Part shown: one piece after another, positions 53,807-63,223 of the stretch
Numbering within the stretch: position 1 is the stretch's first letter
Layout: each line of letters starts with the position of its first letter
Assembly: GCA_040758635.1 (NCBI GenBank)
Contig: JBFLVI010000005.1
Location: 1-64,000 of the forward strand
Source: Yes71-27 sp040758635
Lineage (GTDB): Bacteria > Bacillota > Desulfotomaculia > Desulfotomaculales > Ammonificaceae
Length of the DNA: 64,000 bases
Reading direction: 5' to 3'
Notes under the pieces: model-generated
Database searches by the model: none
The model's input: only the letters and a program-made list of their open reading frames with translations
What the model was told of the DNA's origin: nothing
Program-made: the position numbers and the translations under genes

Positions 53807-54411
53807 TCTGCCACCAGCTTCCCAAAATTGGCCAGGATCCGCAGGCCCCAGCTACTCGATTTCTCCGGGTGAAACTGGATCCCGAAAACGTTTCCTCTTC
53901 CAACCGCCACCGCGAAACGCACGCCGTACTCCGTCTCCGCCAAGACAATCTCTCTCTCTTCGGGCGCCACGTAATAGGAATGGACGAAGTAAAAGCGGGT
54001 CCGGTTCGGGATGCCATCAAAAAGCGGGGTGGGCCGCACAAACTCCGCCTCGTTCCACCCCATGTGGGGCACCTTCACCCCTTTCGGCAGACGCTGCACC
54101 CGCCCCTTGAAATAGCTAAGCCCCTCTGTTTCGCCCCATTCCTCGCTCGCCTCAAACAGAAGCTGTAACCCGAGGCAGATACCTAAAAAGGGCTTGCCCG
54201 ACCGGAGCACTTCCTGAACCGCAGCCAGGAAACCGGCCGCCCGCAAATTCTGCATTGCGTCTGCAAACGCCCCCACCCCGGGCAGGACCACTCCCCGCGC
54301 CCGGGCCAGTGCCTCCGGCTCGCGCACCACCGCCGCGTCATACCCTGCCTTTAAAAACCCCTTCTCCACACTGCGGAGGTTCCCCATCCCGTAGTCGATG
54401 ATCGCGATCAT
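53797..54411 (-). CDS. hisH: Imidazole glycerol phosphate synthase subunit HisH
   Basis: HisH is the glutaminase subunit that delivers ammonia to HisF. The 204-residue class I amidotransferase shows IIDYGMGNLRSVEKGF (4-19), the nucleophile in GICLGLQLLFEASEE (about 77-91, Cys79), and the His/Glu pair in FGIQFHPEKSS (about 176-186). A 125-bp gap with a family 2 repeat separates it from hisB. Confidence 0.97.
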   Translation of the reverse strand: MIAIIDYGMGNLRSVEKGFLKAGYDAAVVREPEALARARGVVLPGVGAFADAMQNLRAAGFLAAVQEVLRSGKPFLGICLGLQLLFEASEEWGETEGLSYFKGRVQRLPKGVKVPHMGWNEAEFVRPTPLFDGIPNRTRFYFVHSYYVAPEEREIVLAETEYGVRFAVAVGRGNVFGIQFHPEKSSSWGLRILANFGKLVAECS

Positions 54412-54436
54412 GCAAACCTCTCCTTAAAGAAGACGG

Positions 54437-54538
54437 AATCCCAGGTCCAGCAGTCAGAAGCCAGAAGGCCCAAAGATGGAATTCGCATAGCGAATTCCTA
54501 CAAACACCATTCTGACTTCTGAATTCTGGATTCTCTCT
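54437..54538. repeat. Heptamer-palindrome S5 (family 2) between hisB and hisH
   Basis: Left arm CAGTCAGAAGCCAGAAGG; right arm TTCTGACTTCTGAATTCTGG. Core GGAATTCGC-ATA-GCGAATTCC with CTACA after it. The right arm ends at the hisB stop codon. Confidence 0.8.
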
Positions 54539-55127
54539 AAAGCTTTCCCTTCGTAGACGGCACGCCTTGAACCCGGGGGTCGCGGGCCGCCGCGTCCCCG
54601 ACGGCCCGCCCGCAGGCCTTAAAAAGCGCCTCGATGATGTGGTGGGTGTTCCGGCCGCTGAAGACGCGCAGGTGGAGCGTGAGGCCGGCGTTGACCGCAA
54701 ACGCCCGGAAAAACTCCGGCACCAGTTCCGTATCAAAATCCCCCACCCGGGCGGCGGGCAGCTTGCCCGAAAAAGACAGGTGCCCCCGGCCGCTGATATC
54801 AACCGCGGCCAACGCCAGGGCTTCATCCATCGGCACCACCGCGTGCCCGAAGCGCCTGATCCCCTCTTTCGCCCCGAGGGCCTGCGCGAAAGCCTGCCCG
54901 AGGGTGATCCCGACATCCTCCACCGTGTGGTGGGCGTCCACGTTCAGATCCCCCCGTGCCGTTACCTCAAGGTCGAAAAGGGCAAAGCGGGCCAGCAGCT
55001 CCAGCATGTGTTCAAAGAACCCGACGCCGACTTCCGCGCTGACTCGCCCGCTGCCGTCAAGGTTTAACCCCACCCGCACCGTGGTCTCCTTGGTTTCCCG
55101 GGTAACCCCCGCCCGCCGTTCGGGCAT
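54537..55127 (-). CDS. hisB: Imidazoleglycerol-phosphate dehydratase
   Basis: HisB dehydrates imidazole glycerol phosphate. The 196-residue monofunctional form has GVGFFEHMLELLARFALFDL (about 32-51), DLNVDAHHTVEDVGITLGQAF (about 57-77), and the second HxxEAxxK-type metal site NTHHIIEALFKACGRAV (about 157-173). I chose ATG 55127 (MPERRAGVTRET), 14 bp after the hisC stop, rather than an in-frame start inside hisC. Confidence 0.96.
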   Translation of the reverse strand: MPERRAGVTRETKETTVRVGLNLDGSGRVSAEVGVGFFEHMLELLARFALFDLEVTARGDLNVDAHHTVEDVGITLGQAFAQALGAKEGIRRFGHAVVPMDEALALAAVDISGRGHLSFSGKLPAARVGDFDTELVPEFFRAFAVNAGLTLHLRVFSGRNTHHIIEALFKACGRAVGDAAARDPRVQGVPSTKGKL

Positions 55128-55140
55128 GATTCCCAACCCC

Positions 55141-56211
55141 CTATGCTTGTGCAAGCACCGCCTCAAGGGCGCCTACAAACGCCGCGTTTTCGATCGGCGT
55201 ACCCACGTTCACGCGCAGGCACCGCATAAGCCCCGGCCCCTCAACGTTGCGCACCAGAATCCGGTGGCGCAGCAACCCGTCCCACACCGCCTCCGCGGGA
55301 AGAGGCGTACGGAAGAGCAGAAAGTTGGCCCGGGACGGGAACACCTCTACCCCGGAAAGATTCTGGAGGCGCCGGTAGAGTTCCTCCCGGTCAGCCACGA
55401 TCCGCGCCACCCGCTCCCGAAAAACCGGCAGGCTTTCGAGCACGGTGAGCGCGGCCAGCTGCGAAAAGGCGTTCAGGTTGAAGGGCTGCTTCACCTTGAG
55501 CAGGGCCTCAACCACCGCCGGGTCCGCCAGCAGGTACCCCACCCGCAATCCGGCCAGCCCGAAGGCCTTGGAAAAGGTGCGCAGCACCACCAGCCGCGGG
55601 TGGCGGCGCACCAGGTCACAGCAACTCTCCCCCGCAAACTCAACGTAGGCCTCGTCCAGGACCACGAGTCCCGCCGCCTCCGCCAGCAGCTTTTCGACGT
55701 CGGCGCGGTTCACGCTGTTTCCGGTGGGGTTGTTCGGCGAACAGATCACGGTCATCCTCGTGTCCGGCGCCCGGGCCTCCCGGATCAGCGCCGGAAGGTC
55801 CAGGTCAAAATTGGACAGCCGCGGCACCTCCACCGGTGCCGCCCCGGCGATCCGGGCGTGGATCCCGTACATCGAAAAAGTGGGCGGGGTGATGACCACC
55901 TTCCCTCCCGTGCCGAAGGTCAGAAGGAGGGTAAGGATGAGTTCGTCGGAGCCGTTCCCGGCCAGGATGTTTTCGGGCTCAAGACCGGTGTACCCCGCCA
56001 GGGCCCGCCGCAAATCCGTGGCCAGCGGATCGGGATAGCGGGGGAAGGTCTGTCCGCCCACCCGCCGAAAGATTTCCTCCCGGACCTCCGGTACGAAGTC
56101 GTAAGGGTTTTCGTTGGCGTCCAGCTTGATGTACCCCGGGTAGTGCGGGACGGCATAAGGCACCAGGTCGCGCAGGTCGGGGCGCACCAGGTCAAGTATC
56201 TCCTTAGTCAT
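55141..56211 (-). CDS. hisC: Histidinol-phosphate aminotransferase
   Basis: HisC transaminates imidazole acetol phosphate with glutamate. The 356-residue fold-type I PLP enzyme has KLDANENPYDFVPEV (about 29-43), GNGSDELILTLL (about 84-95), CSPNNPTGNSV (about 155-165), DEAYVEFAGE (about 185-194) and the PLP lysine in RTFSKAFGLAGLRVGY (about 211-226). It overlaps hisD by 8 bp. Confidence 0.95.
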   Translation of the reverse strand: MTKEILDLVRPDLRDLVPYAVPHYPGYIKLDANENPYDFVPEVREEIFRRVGGQTFPRYPDPLATDLRRALAGYTGLEPENILAGNGSDELILTLLLTFGTGGKVVITPPTFSMYGIHARIAGAAPVEVPRLSNFDLDLPALIREARAPDTRMTVICSPNNPTGNSVNRADVEKLLAEAAGLVVLDEAYVEFAGESCCDLVRRHPRLVVLRTFSKAFGLAGLRVGYLLADPAVVEALLKVKQPFNLNAFSQLAALTVLESLPVFRERVARIVADREELYRRLQNLSGVEVFPSRANFLLFRTPLPAEAVWDGLLRHRILVRNVEGPGLMRCLRVNVGTPIENAAFVGALEAVLAQA

Positions 56212-57493
56212 CTTTTAAATCCTCCCGCACCGTTACGGCCATCTTATGCGCCGGCAGACCTTCTACGGAAGCCAGCAGGGCCGCCGGCGCCGCAAGTTCC
56301 CTGAATGCTGCCGGGGAAAGGGAGACGAAATTGGTCCGGACCACGAAGTCCTCCACCCCCAGCGGGGAGAAAAAGCGCGCCGTCCCGCCGGTGGGCAGAA
56401 CGTGGTTCGGCCCCGCGATATAGTCGCCCATCGGTACCGGGGAATAAGGCCCTAAAAAAACCGCCCCGGCGTGCTTCACCTTGGCGAGCCACGCGAAGGG
56501 CTGCGCAACCAGCAGCTCAAGGTGCTCCGGCGCAAAACGGCCGGCATACGCCACCGCCGTTTCCAGATCGGGCGCGATCACCGCCGCCGCTCCCCGCAAC
56601 GCCTCCCGGACCACCTCCGGCTCCCCCAAAGCCTTGAATCCCTCCTCCAGGGCCTCGTTCACCTGCAAGGCCAGCGCCCGGCTGGTGGTTACCAGCAGGA
56701 CCCGGGCCTGGGGATCGTGCTCCGCCTGGGCCAGCAGGTCCGCCGCCACGTACCGGGGCGCAGCGGATTCGTCGGCAACCACCACGACCTCGCTCGGGCC
56801 GGCCAGGATGTCGATCCCCACGGCGCCGAAGACCGCCCTTTTCGCCAGCGCGACGTAGACGTTGCCGGGCCCCACGATCTTGTCCACGCGGGGAACCCGT
56901 TCCGTCCCGTAGGCCAGGGCGGCCACCGCCTGGGCGCCGCCCACCCGGAAAATCCTGTCCACTCCCGCTTCGCGTGCCGCCACCAGCACGTGCGGGTCAA
57001 TCCCGCCCCCGGGGGCGGGAGGGGTGACCATCACTATCTCTGCCACGCCCGCCGCCCGTGCCGGCACCACATTCATCAGCACCGAGGAAGGGTACCGCGC
57101 CCGCCCTCCGGGCACGTATACACCAACGCGCGATACGGGGCGTACAAGCTGCCCCAGCACCGAACCGTCAGGCCTCTCCTCCCGCCAGGTTCGGGGGAGG
57201 TTCCGCCGGTGAAAAGCGGCGATGCGGTCGCGCGCCAGCCGGATGGCGGCCGTGAAGTCCGGGGTTACGGCTCCGTAAGCCGCTTCGATCTCCTCCTCGC
57301 GCACCGCCAGCTCGTCCGGGGTTAATTGAACCCGGTCGAATTGCGCAGTGAACGCGCACAGCGCGGCGTCCCCCTCCGCGCGCACCCGGGTGATGATTGC
57401 CTCCACCGCCCGGACCGCCTCCTCCGGAAAGGAAAACTTCCGGTCGAGAAACCGCTCTACCTCCGGGTCGTCATACGCCAAAATCCGCAGCAT
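56204..57493 (-). CDS. hisD: Histidinol dehydrogenase
   Basis: HisD oxidises histidinol to histidine in two NAD-dependent steps using zinc. The 429-residue protein has YVPGGRARYPSSVLMNVVPARAAGV (about 114-138), KIVGPGNVYVALAKRAVFG (about 208-226), AGPSEVVVVADE (about 233-244), the zinc-binding LLAQAEHDPQAR (about 252-263) and GPNHVLPTGGTARFFSPLGV (about 358-377). ATG 57493 has AAGGGAG 8 nt upstream. It heads the his genes in the window; hisG and hisZ, often just upstream, are absent. Confidence 0.97.
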   Translation of the reverse strand: MLRILAYDDPEVERFLDRKFSFPEEAVRAVEAIITRVRAEGDAALCAFTAQFDRVQLTPDELAVREEEIEAAYGAVTPDFTAAIRLARDRIAAFHRRNLPRTWREERPDGSVLGQLVRPVSRVGVYVPGGRARYPSSVLMNVVPARAAGVAEIVMVTPPAPGGGIDPHVLVAAREAGVDRIFRVGGAQAVAALAYGTERVPRVDKIVGPGNVYVALAKRAVFGAVGIDILAGPSEVVVVADESAAPRYVAADLLAQAEHDPQARVLLVTTSRALALQVNEALEEGFKALGEPEVVREALRGAAAVIAPDLETAVAYAGRFAPEHLELLVAQPFAWLAKVKHAGAVFLGPYSPVPMGDYIAGPNHVLPTGGTARFFSPLGVEDFVVRTNFVSLSPAAFRELAAPAALLASVEGLPAHKMAVTVREDLKDD

Positions 57494-57559
57494 TAATTTT
57501 TCTCCCTTGCAACGGCTACGTGGGTCTTCCAAAAGCGCGGGGAGAAACGAGCATAGCGT

Positions 57560-57664
57560 AAACGGATGTCAGATACAAGAGAGCAAAGGTCAGAACTTCA
57601 GCAGGAACCCGCTCCGCCAATCTCTCCTCATCTTCTGGCTTCTGACTCCTGACTCCTGACTTCT
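57560..57664. repeat. Heptamer-palindrome S6 (family 2) between purD and hisD
   Basis: The right arm is a clean heptamer array (TTCTGGC-TTCTGAC-TCCTGAC-TCCTGAC-TTCTT). The left arm (GATGTCAGATACAAGAGAGC...GTCAGAACTTC) is degenerate, and the GAATTC core is missing. Confidence 0.6.
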
Positions 57665-58927
57665 TTATTTTAACGCCTTCTGCCCGATATCCCGGCGGTA
57701 GTGCATCCCCGCAAAGCTTATCCGCCCTACCGCCGCGTACGCCCGCTCGATAGCCGCCCGTACGTCCGCGCCCCGGGCGGTCACACCCAGGACCCGCCCG
57801 CCGGCGGTCACAAACTTTCCGTCGGCAAGTGCCGTCCCGGCGTGGAAAACCGTCACCTCCGGCGGCAACTCCTCCAGGCCGCTGATTACGTCCCCCTTGC
57901 GGCAACTGCCCGGGTAACCCGCCGCCGCCAGCACCACGCAGACCGCCGCGCCCGGGTGCCAGGCAAGCCGCACGCCCGAAAGGCGTTCCTCCACCACCGC
58001 TTCCATCGCCTCGACCAGGTCACTCGCCAAAAGATAGAGCAGCGGCTGGGCCTCCGGGTCACCGAAACGCACGTTGAACTCCAACACCCGCGGCCCTTCC
58101 TCGGTCAGCATCAAACCGGCGTAAAGCACACCTTTGTAAGTTATCCCTTCCTCCTTGAGCCCCCGCACGGCGCGTACGAGAATCTCGGCCTCAATTCGGC
58201 GCAGGAGGTCGGGCGTCACCGCCGGCGCCGGGGCGTAAGCCCCCATCCCGCCGGTATTCGGCCCCCTGTCCCCGTCGAAGACCGGTTTGTGGTCCTGCGC
58301 CGGCAAAAGCGGCAGCACCGTTTCGCCGTCGGTCAGCGCGAGCACGCTTGCCTCCTCGCCGGAAAGCCGCTCTTCAACCAGCACCCGCGCTCCCGCCGGG
58401 CCGAAAACCTTCGCCTCCATCATCTCCGCAATTGCCGCTTCGGCCTCCCCCGTGCTATCGGCCACGATTACCCCTTTCCCGGCGGCCAGGCCGTCCGCCT
58501 TAACCACACAGGGTCCGCCGCAGCGCTGCACGTACTCCTTCGCCGCCTCCGGCGAGTCGAAGACGGCCGCCCTTGCCGTCGGTATCCCGTACCGCAGCAT
58601 CAGCTCCTTCGCGAAAACCTTGCTGGCCTCCAGGCGTGCCGCCTCCCGCCGCGGGCCGAACACCTTCAGCCCCGCCGCTTCGAAAGCGTCCACGATGCCG
58701 GCGGCCAGGGGCGCCTCCGGACCCACCACGGTAAGGTCCACCGCCTCGGCCCGGGCGAAGGCGAGCAACCCGTCCAGATCATCCGCCTTGATCCCGACGC
58801 ACGCCGCCTGCTGCGCGATGCCGGCGTTGCCCGGCGCGCAAAAAATCTTCTCCACGCGGGGGCTCTGGGCAATCTTCCAGACCAGGGCGTGCTCCCGGCC
58901 CCCGCCGCCGACCACCAGAACCTTCAA
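57665..58927 (-). CDS. purD: Phosphoribosylamine-glycine ligase
   Basis: PurD makes glycinamide ribonucleotide from phosphoribosylamine, glycine and ATP. The 420-residue ATP-grasp enzyme starts MKVLVVGGGGREHALVWKIAQS and has VVGPEAPLAAGIVDAF (about 66-81), GPCVVKADGLAAGKGVIVAD (about 136-155), NTGGMGAYAPAP (about 223-234) and VLEFNVRFGDPEAQPLL (about 278-294) with the metal site. It is the last pur gene in the cluster. Confidence 0.97.
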   Translation of the reverse strand: MKVLVVGGGGREHALVWKIAQSPRVEKIFCAPGNAGIAQQAACVGIKADDLDGLLAFARAEAVDLTVVGPEAPLAAGIVDAFEAAGLKVFGPRREAARLEASKVFAKELMLRYGIPTARAAVFDSPEAAKEYVQRCGGPCVVKADGLAAGKGVIVADSTGEAEAAIAEMMEAKVFGPAGARVLVEERLSGEEASVLALTDGETVLPLLPAQDHKPVFDGDRGPNTGGMGAYAPAPAVTPDLLRRIEAEILVRAVRGLKEEGITYKGVLYAGLMLTEEGPRVLEFNVRFGDPEAQPLLYLLASDLVEAMEAVVEERLSGVRLAWHPGAAVCVVLAAAGYPGSCRKGDVISGLEELPPEVTVFHAGTALADGKFVTAGGRVLGVTARGADVRAAIERAYAAVGRISFAGMHYRRDIGQKALK

Positions 58928-59039
58928 GCCTTGCTCCCCCTTGAATTTTAGATGCTAAGCAATTCCCAGACCGTATCGAATGCCGGAAACGCCACGCTCA
59001 TTCCGGCCTGTGTCTGTTGACTTCAGAGTCGGCTTTGGG

Positions 59040-59165
59040 GCCAGAATCCAGAAGCCAGTAGTCAGAATTCAGAAGATAGAAACCAGAAATAGAGGGGGGA
59101 AAAAAGCAGGCTAAATTTCCTTTTCTTTCATTCTGAATTCCGGATTCTGGATTCTGAATTCTGAC
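59040..59165. repeat. Heptamer-palindrome S7 (family 2) between purH and purD
   Basis: Left arm AGAATCC-AGAAGCC-AGTAGTC-AGAATTC-AGAAGAT-AGAAACC. Right arm TTCTGAA-TTCCGGA-TTCTGGA-TTCTGAA-TTCTGAC. The 7-nt period is clear in both and the arms are complementary. The centre is A/G-rich without the GAATTC core palindrome. Confidence 0.8.
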
Positions 59166-59181
59166 CCTTATATTCAATCCT

Positions 59182-60735
59182 TTAGTGCCTAAAGTGCCGC
59201 ATCCCCGTAAACACCATCGCCATCCCGTACTCGTCGCAAACCTTGATGGACTCCTCGTCCTTCAGGGATCCGCCCGGCTGGATAATCGCCGCGATGCCCG
59301 CCTTGGCCGCCTCGATTGCCGTATCCGGGAAGGGGAAGAAGGCATCGGAAGCCAGCACCGCGCCGCGCGCTTTCTCTCCCGCCTGCCCGAACGCGATCCT
59401 TGCGGAACCGACCCGGTTCATCTGGCCCGCACCAACCCCGAGAACCTGCCTGTTCTTCGAAACGACGATGGCGTTCGACTTCACGTGCTTGACGACCGCG
59501 AAGCTGAAGAGCAACTCCTCGATTTCTTCATCCGTCGGCGCCCGCTTCGTCACTACCTTGAGCGCGGCCCGGTCGGCCACTTTCCGGTCCACCTCCTGGA
59601 TCAGCAAACCGCCGTTGACCTTCCGGACGTCCATCCAGTCGGTGGTCTGCCCGGTCAGCGGTCCGGTCTTCAGCAGGCGCAGGTCCTTTTTCTGCTGCAG
59701 AACCTCCAGGGCGTCCGGGGTGAAGTCCGGCGCGATGACCGCCTCCAGGAAAATCTTCACCATCTCTTCCGCCGCCGCCTTGTCCACCGGCCGGTTGACC
59801 GCCACAATCCCGCCGAAGGCCGAAACCGGGTCGGTTTCGAAAGCCCGCCGGTACGCCTCGTCAACCGCCGCTGCCTGGGCCACGCCGCACGGGTTGTTAT
59901 GCTTCACGATCACTACGGTCGGCGGCTCAAACTCCCGCACCAGCTCGAAAGCGGCGTTCAGGTCCAGAATGTTGTTGTACGAAAGCTCTTTGCCGTGCAG
60001 CTTTTCAGCGTTCGCCACACACGGGCCTTTTGTGCGGAGATCCCGGTAAAAGGCGGCCTGCTGGTGCGGGTTTTCCCCGTACCGCAAAGTCCCCACCAGA
60101 TCGAAGGCCAGCGTCATCTCCTTCGCGAACCGCTCACCGGCGGTCAAACCGCCCAGGTACTCGGCGATCGCCGCGTCGTAGTGCGCCGTGTGCGCGAAGG
60201 CCTCCTGCGCCAGCGCCAGCCGCATTTCCGCGCTTACTTCGCCGGCCCGCAGGGCTCCCAGCACCGCCGGGTAACGCTCCGGGTTTACCACCACCAGCAC
60301 GTACCGGTGGTTCTTGGCGGCCGCCCGGATCATCGCCGGGCCGCCGATATCAATGTTTTCCACCGCGTCCTCGAGCCGGACCCCTTCACGGCTTACCGTC
60401 TGGCGGAAGGGATAGAGATTCACCGCCACCAGGTCAATGGGAGCAATGCCCTGCTCTGCGAGCTGGCGCAGGTGCTCCTCCGTCCGCAGCGCCAGAATCC
60501 CCCCGTGAATCCTGGGGTGAAGGGTTTTGACCCTCCCGTCGAGAATCTCCGGGAAACCGGTCACTTCGGAGACGTACGTCGCCGGAATCCCGGCACCCCT
60601 GATGGTTTTGAAAGTCCCGCCGGTGGAGATAACCTCCCAGCCCAGGTCTACCAGCCCACGGGCGAACTCCACCACCCCGGTCTTGTCCGAAACGCTGATG
60701 AGTGCCCTTCTTTTCAACCCGTTCGCCTCCCTCAA
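59182..60735 (-). CDS. purH: Bifunctional AICAR transformylase / IMP cyclohydrolase
   Basis: PurH performs the last two steps to IMP. The 517-residue protein has an N-terminal MGS-like cyclohydrolase domain (ALISVSDKTGVVEFARGL, 11-28; STGGTFKTIRGAGIPATYVSEVTGFPEILDGRVKTLHPRIHGG region, about 37-79). The C-terminal transformylase domain (about 200-517) has the catalytic Lys-His pair in VIVKHNNPCGVAQA (about 275-288) and SDAFFPFPD near the end. AICAR from the HisF reaction also enters here. Confidence 0.97.
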   Translation of the reverse strand: MREANGLKRRALISVSDKTGVVEFARGLVDLGWEVISTGGTFKTIRGAGIPATYVSEVTGFPEILDGRVKTLHPRIHGGILALRTEEHLRQLAEQGIAPIDLVAVNLYPFRQTVSREGVRLEDAVENIDIGGPAMIRAAAKNHRYVLVVVNPERYPAVLGALRAGEVSAEMRLALAQEAFAHTAHYDAAIAEYLGGLTAGERFAKEMTLAFDLVGTLRYGENPHQQAAFYRDLRTKGPCVANAEKLHGKELSYNNILDLNAAFELVREFEPPTVVIVKHNNPCGVAQAAAVDEAYRRAFETDPVSAFGGIVAVNRPVDKAAAEEMVKIFLEAVIAPDFTPDALEVLQQKKDLRLLKTGPLTGQTTDWMDVRKVNGGLLIQEVDRKVADRAALKVVTKRAPTDEEIEELLFSFAVVKHVKSNAIVVSKNRQVLGVGAGQMNRVGSARIAFGQAGEKARGAVLASDAFFPFPDTAIEAAKAGIAAIIQPGGSLKDEESIKVCDEYGMAMVFTGMRHFRH

Positions 60736-60767
60736 TACATTTATGGTTAAGGTTTAACCGCTTCAGA

Positions 60768-61802
60768 TCAAGTGTACACCACGCCCTGCACGCCGCTCTC
60801 CACCCGCCCGATCAGGTAAGCCTTCTCGCCCGCCTCCGCCAGCGCAGCCAACAGGTCCGCCGCCTCCGCCGGCGGTACGATCAAGACGTACCCGATCCCC
60901 ATGTTGAACGTCCGGAACATCTCCGCCTCCGCCACCCCGCCGCGCTCCGCGATCACCCGGAACACCGGCGGTACCGGCCAGCGCCCCCTTTCGAGCACCG
61001 CGCCCATTCCGGACGGCAACACCCGGGGGATGTTTTCCGTCAGGCCGCCGCCCGTAATGTGGGCCATCCCGCGGACGTCGAACCGCTCCAAAAGCGGGAG
61101 CACCAGGCGGACGTATATCCGCGTGGGCTCGAGAAGTTCTTCCCCCACCGTCCGGCCCAAAGCGGGGTCGAAGCTGTCCACCGCGTGCCGCGAAACTTCA
61201 AAAAAGACTTTCCGGGCCAGGCTGTACCCGTTGGAGTGCAGCCCGGAGGAGGGAAGGCCGATAACCGCATCTCCGGAAGCGATCCGCCGCCCGTCCACAA
61301 TCCGGCGCCGCTCGACCACGCCCACGGCGAAACCGGCCAGGTCATATTCGTCCGGACCGTAAAAGCCCGGCATCTCCGCCGTTTCACCGCCAATGAGCGC
61401 GCAGCCGGCCAGTTCGCACCCGCGCGCCACGCCGGTAACGATGGCGGCCACCCGTGCGGGGTCAAGCTTCCCCACGGCCAGGTAGTCGAGAAAAAAAAGC
61501 GGTTCTGCACCCGAAACCAGAATATCGTTGACGCACATCGCTACGAGGTCAATCCCGACCGTGTCGTGCTTCCCGCACATAAAAGCAACCCGGAGCTTGG
61601 TGCCGACCCCGTCCGTCCCGGCGACCAGGACCGGCTCACGGTACCTTGCGGGGATGGTGCAGAGTCCCCCGAAGCCGCCGAGCTCCGCCAGCACCTCCGG
61701 CCGGAAGGTCCGGCGGGCGATATCCTTTAACAGACCCACCGCCCTGTTGGCCGCATCAACGTCAACACCGGCCTGGGCGTACGTCAAGCCCTCTTCATTC
61801 AC
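60768..61802 (-). CDS. purM: Phosphoribosylformylglycinamidine cyclo-ligase
   Basis: PurM closes the imidazole ring to AIR using ATP. The 344-residue protein begins at GTG 61802 (MNEEGLTYAQAGVDVDAANRAV), which overlaps the purF stop by 4 bp (GTGA) and has GGGGG upstream. Motifs are VAGTDGVGTKLRVAF (about 60-74), MCVNDILVSGAEPLFFLDYLA (about 87-107) and GGETAEMPGFY (about 136-146). The next gene is purH, 32 bp away; purN, often found here, is missing. Confidence 0.96.
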   Translation of the reverse strand: MNEEGLTYAQAGVDVDAANRAVGLLKDIARRTFRPEVLAELGGFGGLCTIPARYREPVLVAGTDGVGTKLRVAFMCGKHDTVGIDLVAMCVNDILVSGAEPLFFLDYLAVGKLDPARVAAIVTGVARGCELAGCALIGGETAEMPGFYGPDEYDLAGFAVGVVERRRIVDGRRIASGDAVIGLPSSGLHSNGYSLARKVFFEVSRHAVDSFDPALGRTVGEELLEPTRIYVRLVLPLLERFDVRGMAHITGGGLTENIPRVLPSGMGAVLERGRWPVPPVFRVIAERGGVAEAEMFRTFNMGIGYVLIVPPAEAADLLAALAEAGEKAYLIGRVESGVQGVVYT

Positions 61803-63223
61803 CGGCTTACCCCCGTTGCGCAGGCGCAGAACCCGAACTTCCCGACGGCCCAATCCCTGATCTTCACCGGGTATTCGCCGGTAAAACACGCCCCGCAAAG
61901 GTCCCGCGCCTTTTCCCCGAAAACCCGCAAAAGCCCTTCCAAGCTCAAGTAGTGCAGTTCGTCCGCACCGATATGCTCGCGAATCTCGGAAATCGTCTTC
62001 CGGGCCGCGATGAGTTCGGCCTCGTTCGAGGTGTCAATTCCGTAGTAACAGGAACGGATGATCGGAGGCGAACTGAGACAATAGTACACCTTCGCCACTC
62101 CCGCCTCCCGCAGCATCCTCACGATTTTGCCGCCGGTGGTTCCCCGGACCAGGGAGTCGTCAACGAGGATCACCCGTTTGCCCGCGACCGCTTCCCGCAC
62201 CGGATTCAACTTGATCCGCACCCCCATGTCCCGCATCTCCTGCACGGGCTGGATGAACGTCCGGCCCACGTACCGGTTTTTCATCAAGCCTTCTTCGAAC
62301 CTCAGCCCGGATTCTTCAGCGTAACCCCGTGCGGCCGCGATCCCCGAATCGGGCACGGGAACCACAATGTCCGCCGGCGGGCAGAACTCGCGGGCCAGTT
62401 GCCGCCCCATCTCCCGCCGGACCCTCCCGACGTTGAACCCGTCAATGGTGCTGTCCGGGCGGGCGAAGTAGATGTACTCGAAGATGCAGTGGGCTCGCCG
62501 CGGCGCGGTTTCCACGGCGCATGTCCTGGGCCCGTCCGGCGAAATCTCCAGGATTTCGCCGGGAGAGATGTCCCGGACAAACCTGGCACCCACTCCGTCG
62601 AGCGCGCAGGATTCCGAGGCCACCACCCAGCCCCCGTCAAGCTCGCCGATACAGAGCGGCCGAAAGCCGCAAGGGTCACGCACCACGTAAATCCGGTCCT
62701 CCGTCAGCAAAACCAGGGAATAGGCCCCTTCGACCCTGTCCATGCACCGCCGGATGGCCGCCGGCAGGTTGTGGTCGCCGTTGAGGCGGGCAATCAGGTT
62801 GATGAGCACCTCGCTGTCCGTCGTGGTCTGCAGGACCGCCCCGGCCTCTAAAAGCTCCCGCCGGAGGGTGAAACCGTTCGAAAGGTTGCCGTTGTGGGCC
62901 AGCCCCAGCATCCCGCGGCCGCAGTAAAATACCAGCGGCTGGGCGTTTACCGGGTGGCTGGCGCCGGTCGTGGAGTAGCGGACGTGTCCGATCGCCAGGT
63001 GCCCTTTCAGCGCCGCCAACCGTTCACCGGAAAAGACCTCTGCTACCAGTCCCATCCCTCTGTGCAGCATGATTTCCCGGCCGTCTGCCACCGCAATCCC
63101 GGCACTTTCCTGACCGCGGTGTTGCAGCGCGTACAGCCCGTAATAGGTCAGGCGGGCCACGTCCTGCCCCGGGGCGCACACAGCGAAGACCCCACATGCT
63201 TCGTGGGGCTTATCCGCAGGCAT
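61799..63223 (-). CDS. purF: Amidophosphoribosyltransferase
   Basis: PurF commits PRPP to purine synthesis. The 474-residue protein from ATG 63223 has a 9-residue propeptide before the nucleophile Cys10 (EACGVFAV), the mark of the Bacillus-type enzyme with an Fe-S cluster. The glutaminase domain (10-240) contains GHVRYSTTGAS and the transferase domain contains the PRPP loop VILVDDSLVRGTTGGK (about 346-361). Cluster cysteines are suggested by CLSS (about 382) and CGACFTG near the C-terminus. The start overlaps the purC stop by one base (TGATG). Confidence 0.97.
   Translation of the reverse strand: MPADKPHEACGVFAVCAPGQDVARLTYYGLYALQHRGQESAGIAVADGREIMLHRGMGLVAEVFSGERLAALKGHLAIGHVRYSTTGASHPVNAQPLVFYCGRGMLGLAHNGNLSNGFTLRRELLEAGAVLQTTTDSEVLINLIARLNGDHNLPAAIRRCMDRVEGAYSLVLLTEDRIYVVRDPCGFRPLCIGELDGGWVVASESCALDGVGARFVRDISPGEILEISPDGPRTCAVETAPRRAHCIFEYIYFARPDSTIDGFNVGRVRREMGRQLAREFCPPADIVVPVPDSGIAAARGYAEESGLRFEEGLMKNRYVGRTFIQPVQEMRDMGVRIKLNPVREAVAGKRVILVDDSLVRGTTGGKIVRMLREAGVAKVYYCLSSPPIIRSCYYGIDTSNEAELIAARKTISEIREHIGADELHYLSLEGLLRVFGEKARDLCGACFTGEYPVKIRDWAVGKFGFCACATGVSR

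Noticed and set aside
54634..56304. Plus-strand frame of 556 codons opposite hisB and hisC
   Set aside because: Antisense shadow; hisB and hisC are intact on the minus strand.
59185..60750. Plus-strand frame of 521 codons opposite purH
   Set aside because: It mirrors purH almost exactly in extent and has shadow composition.
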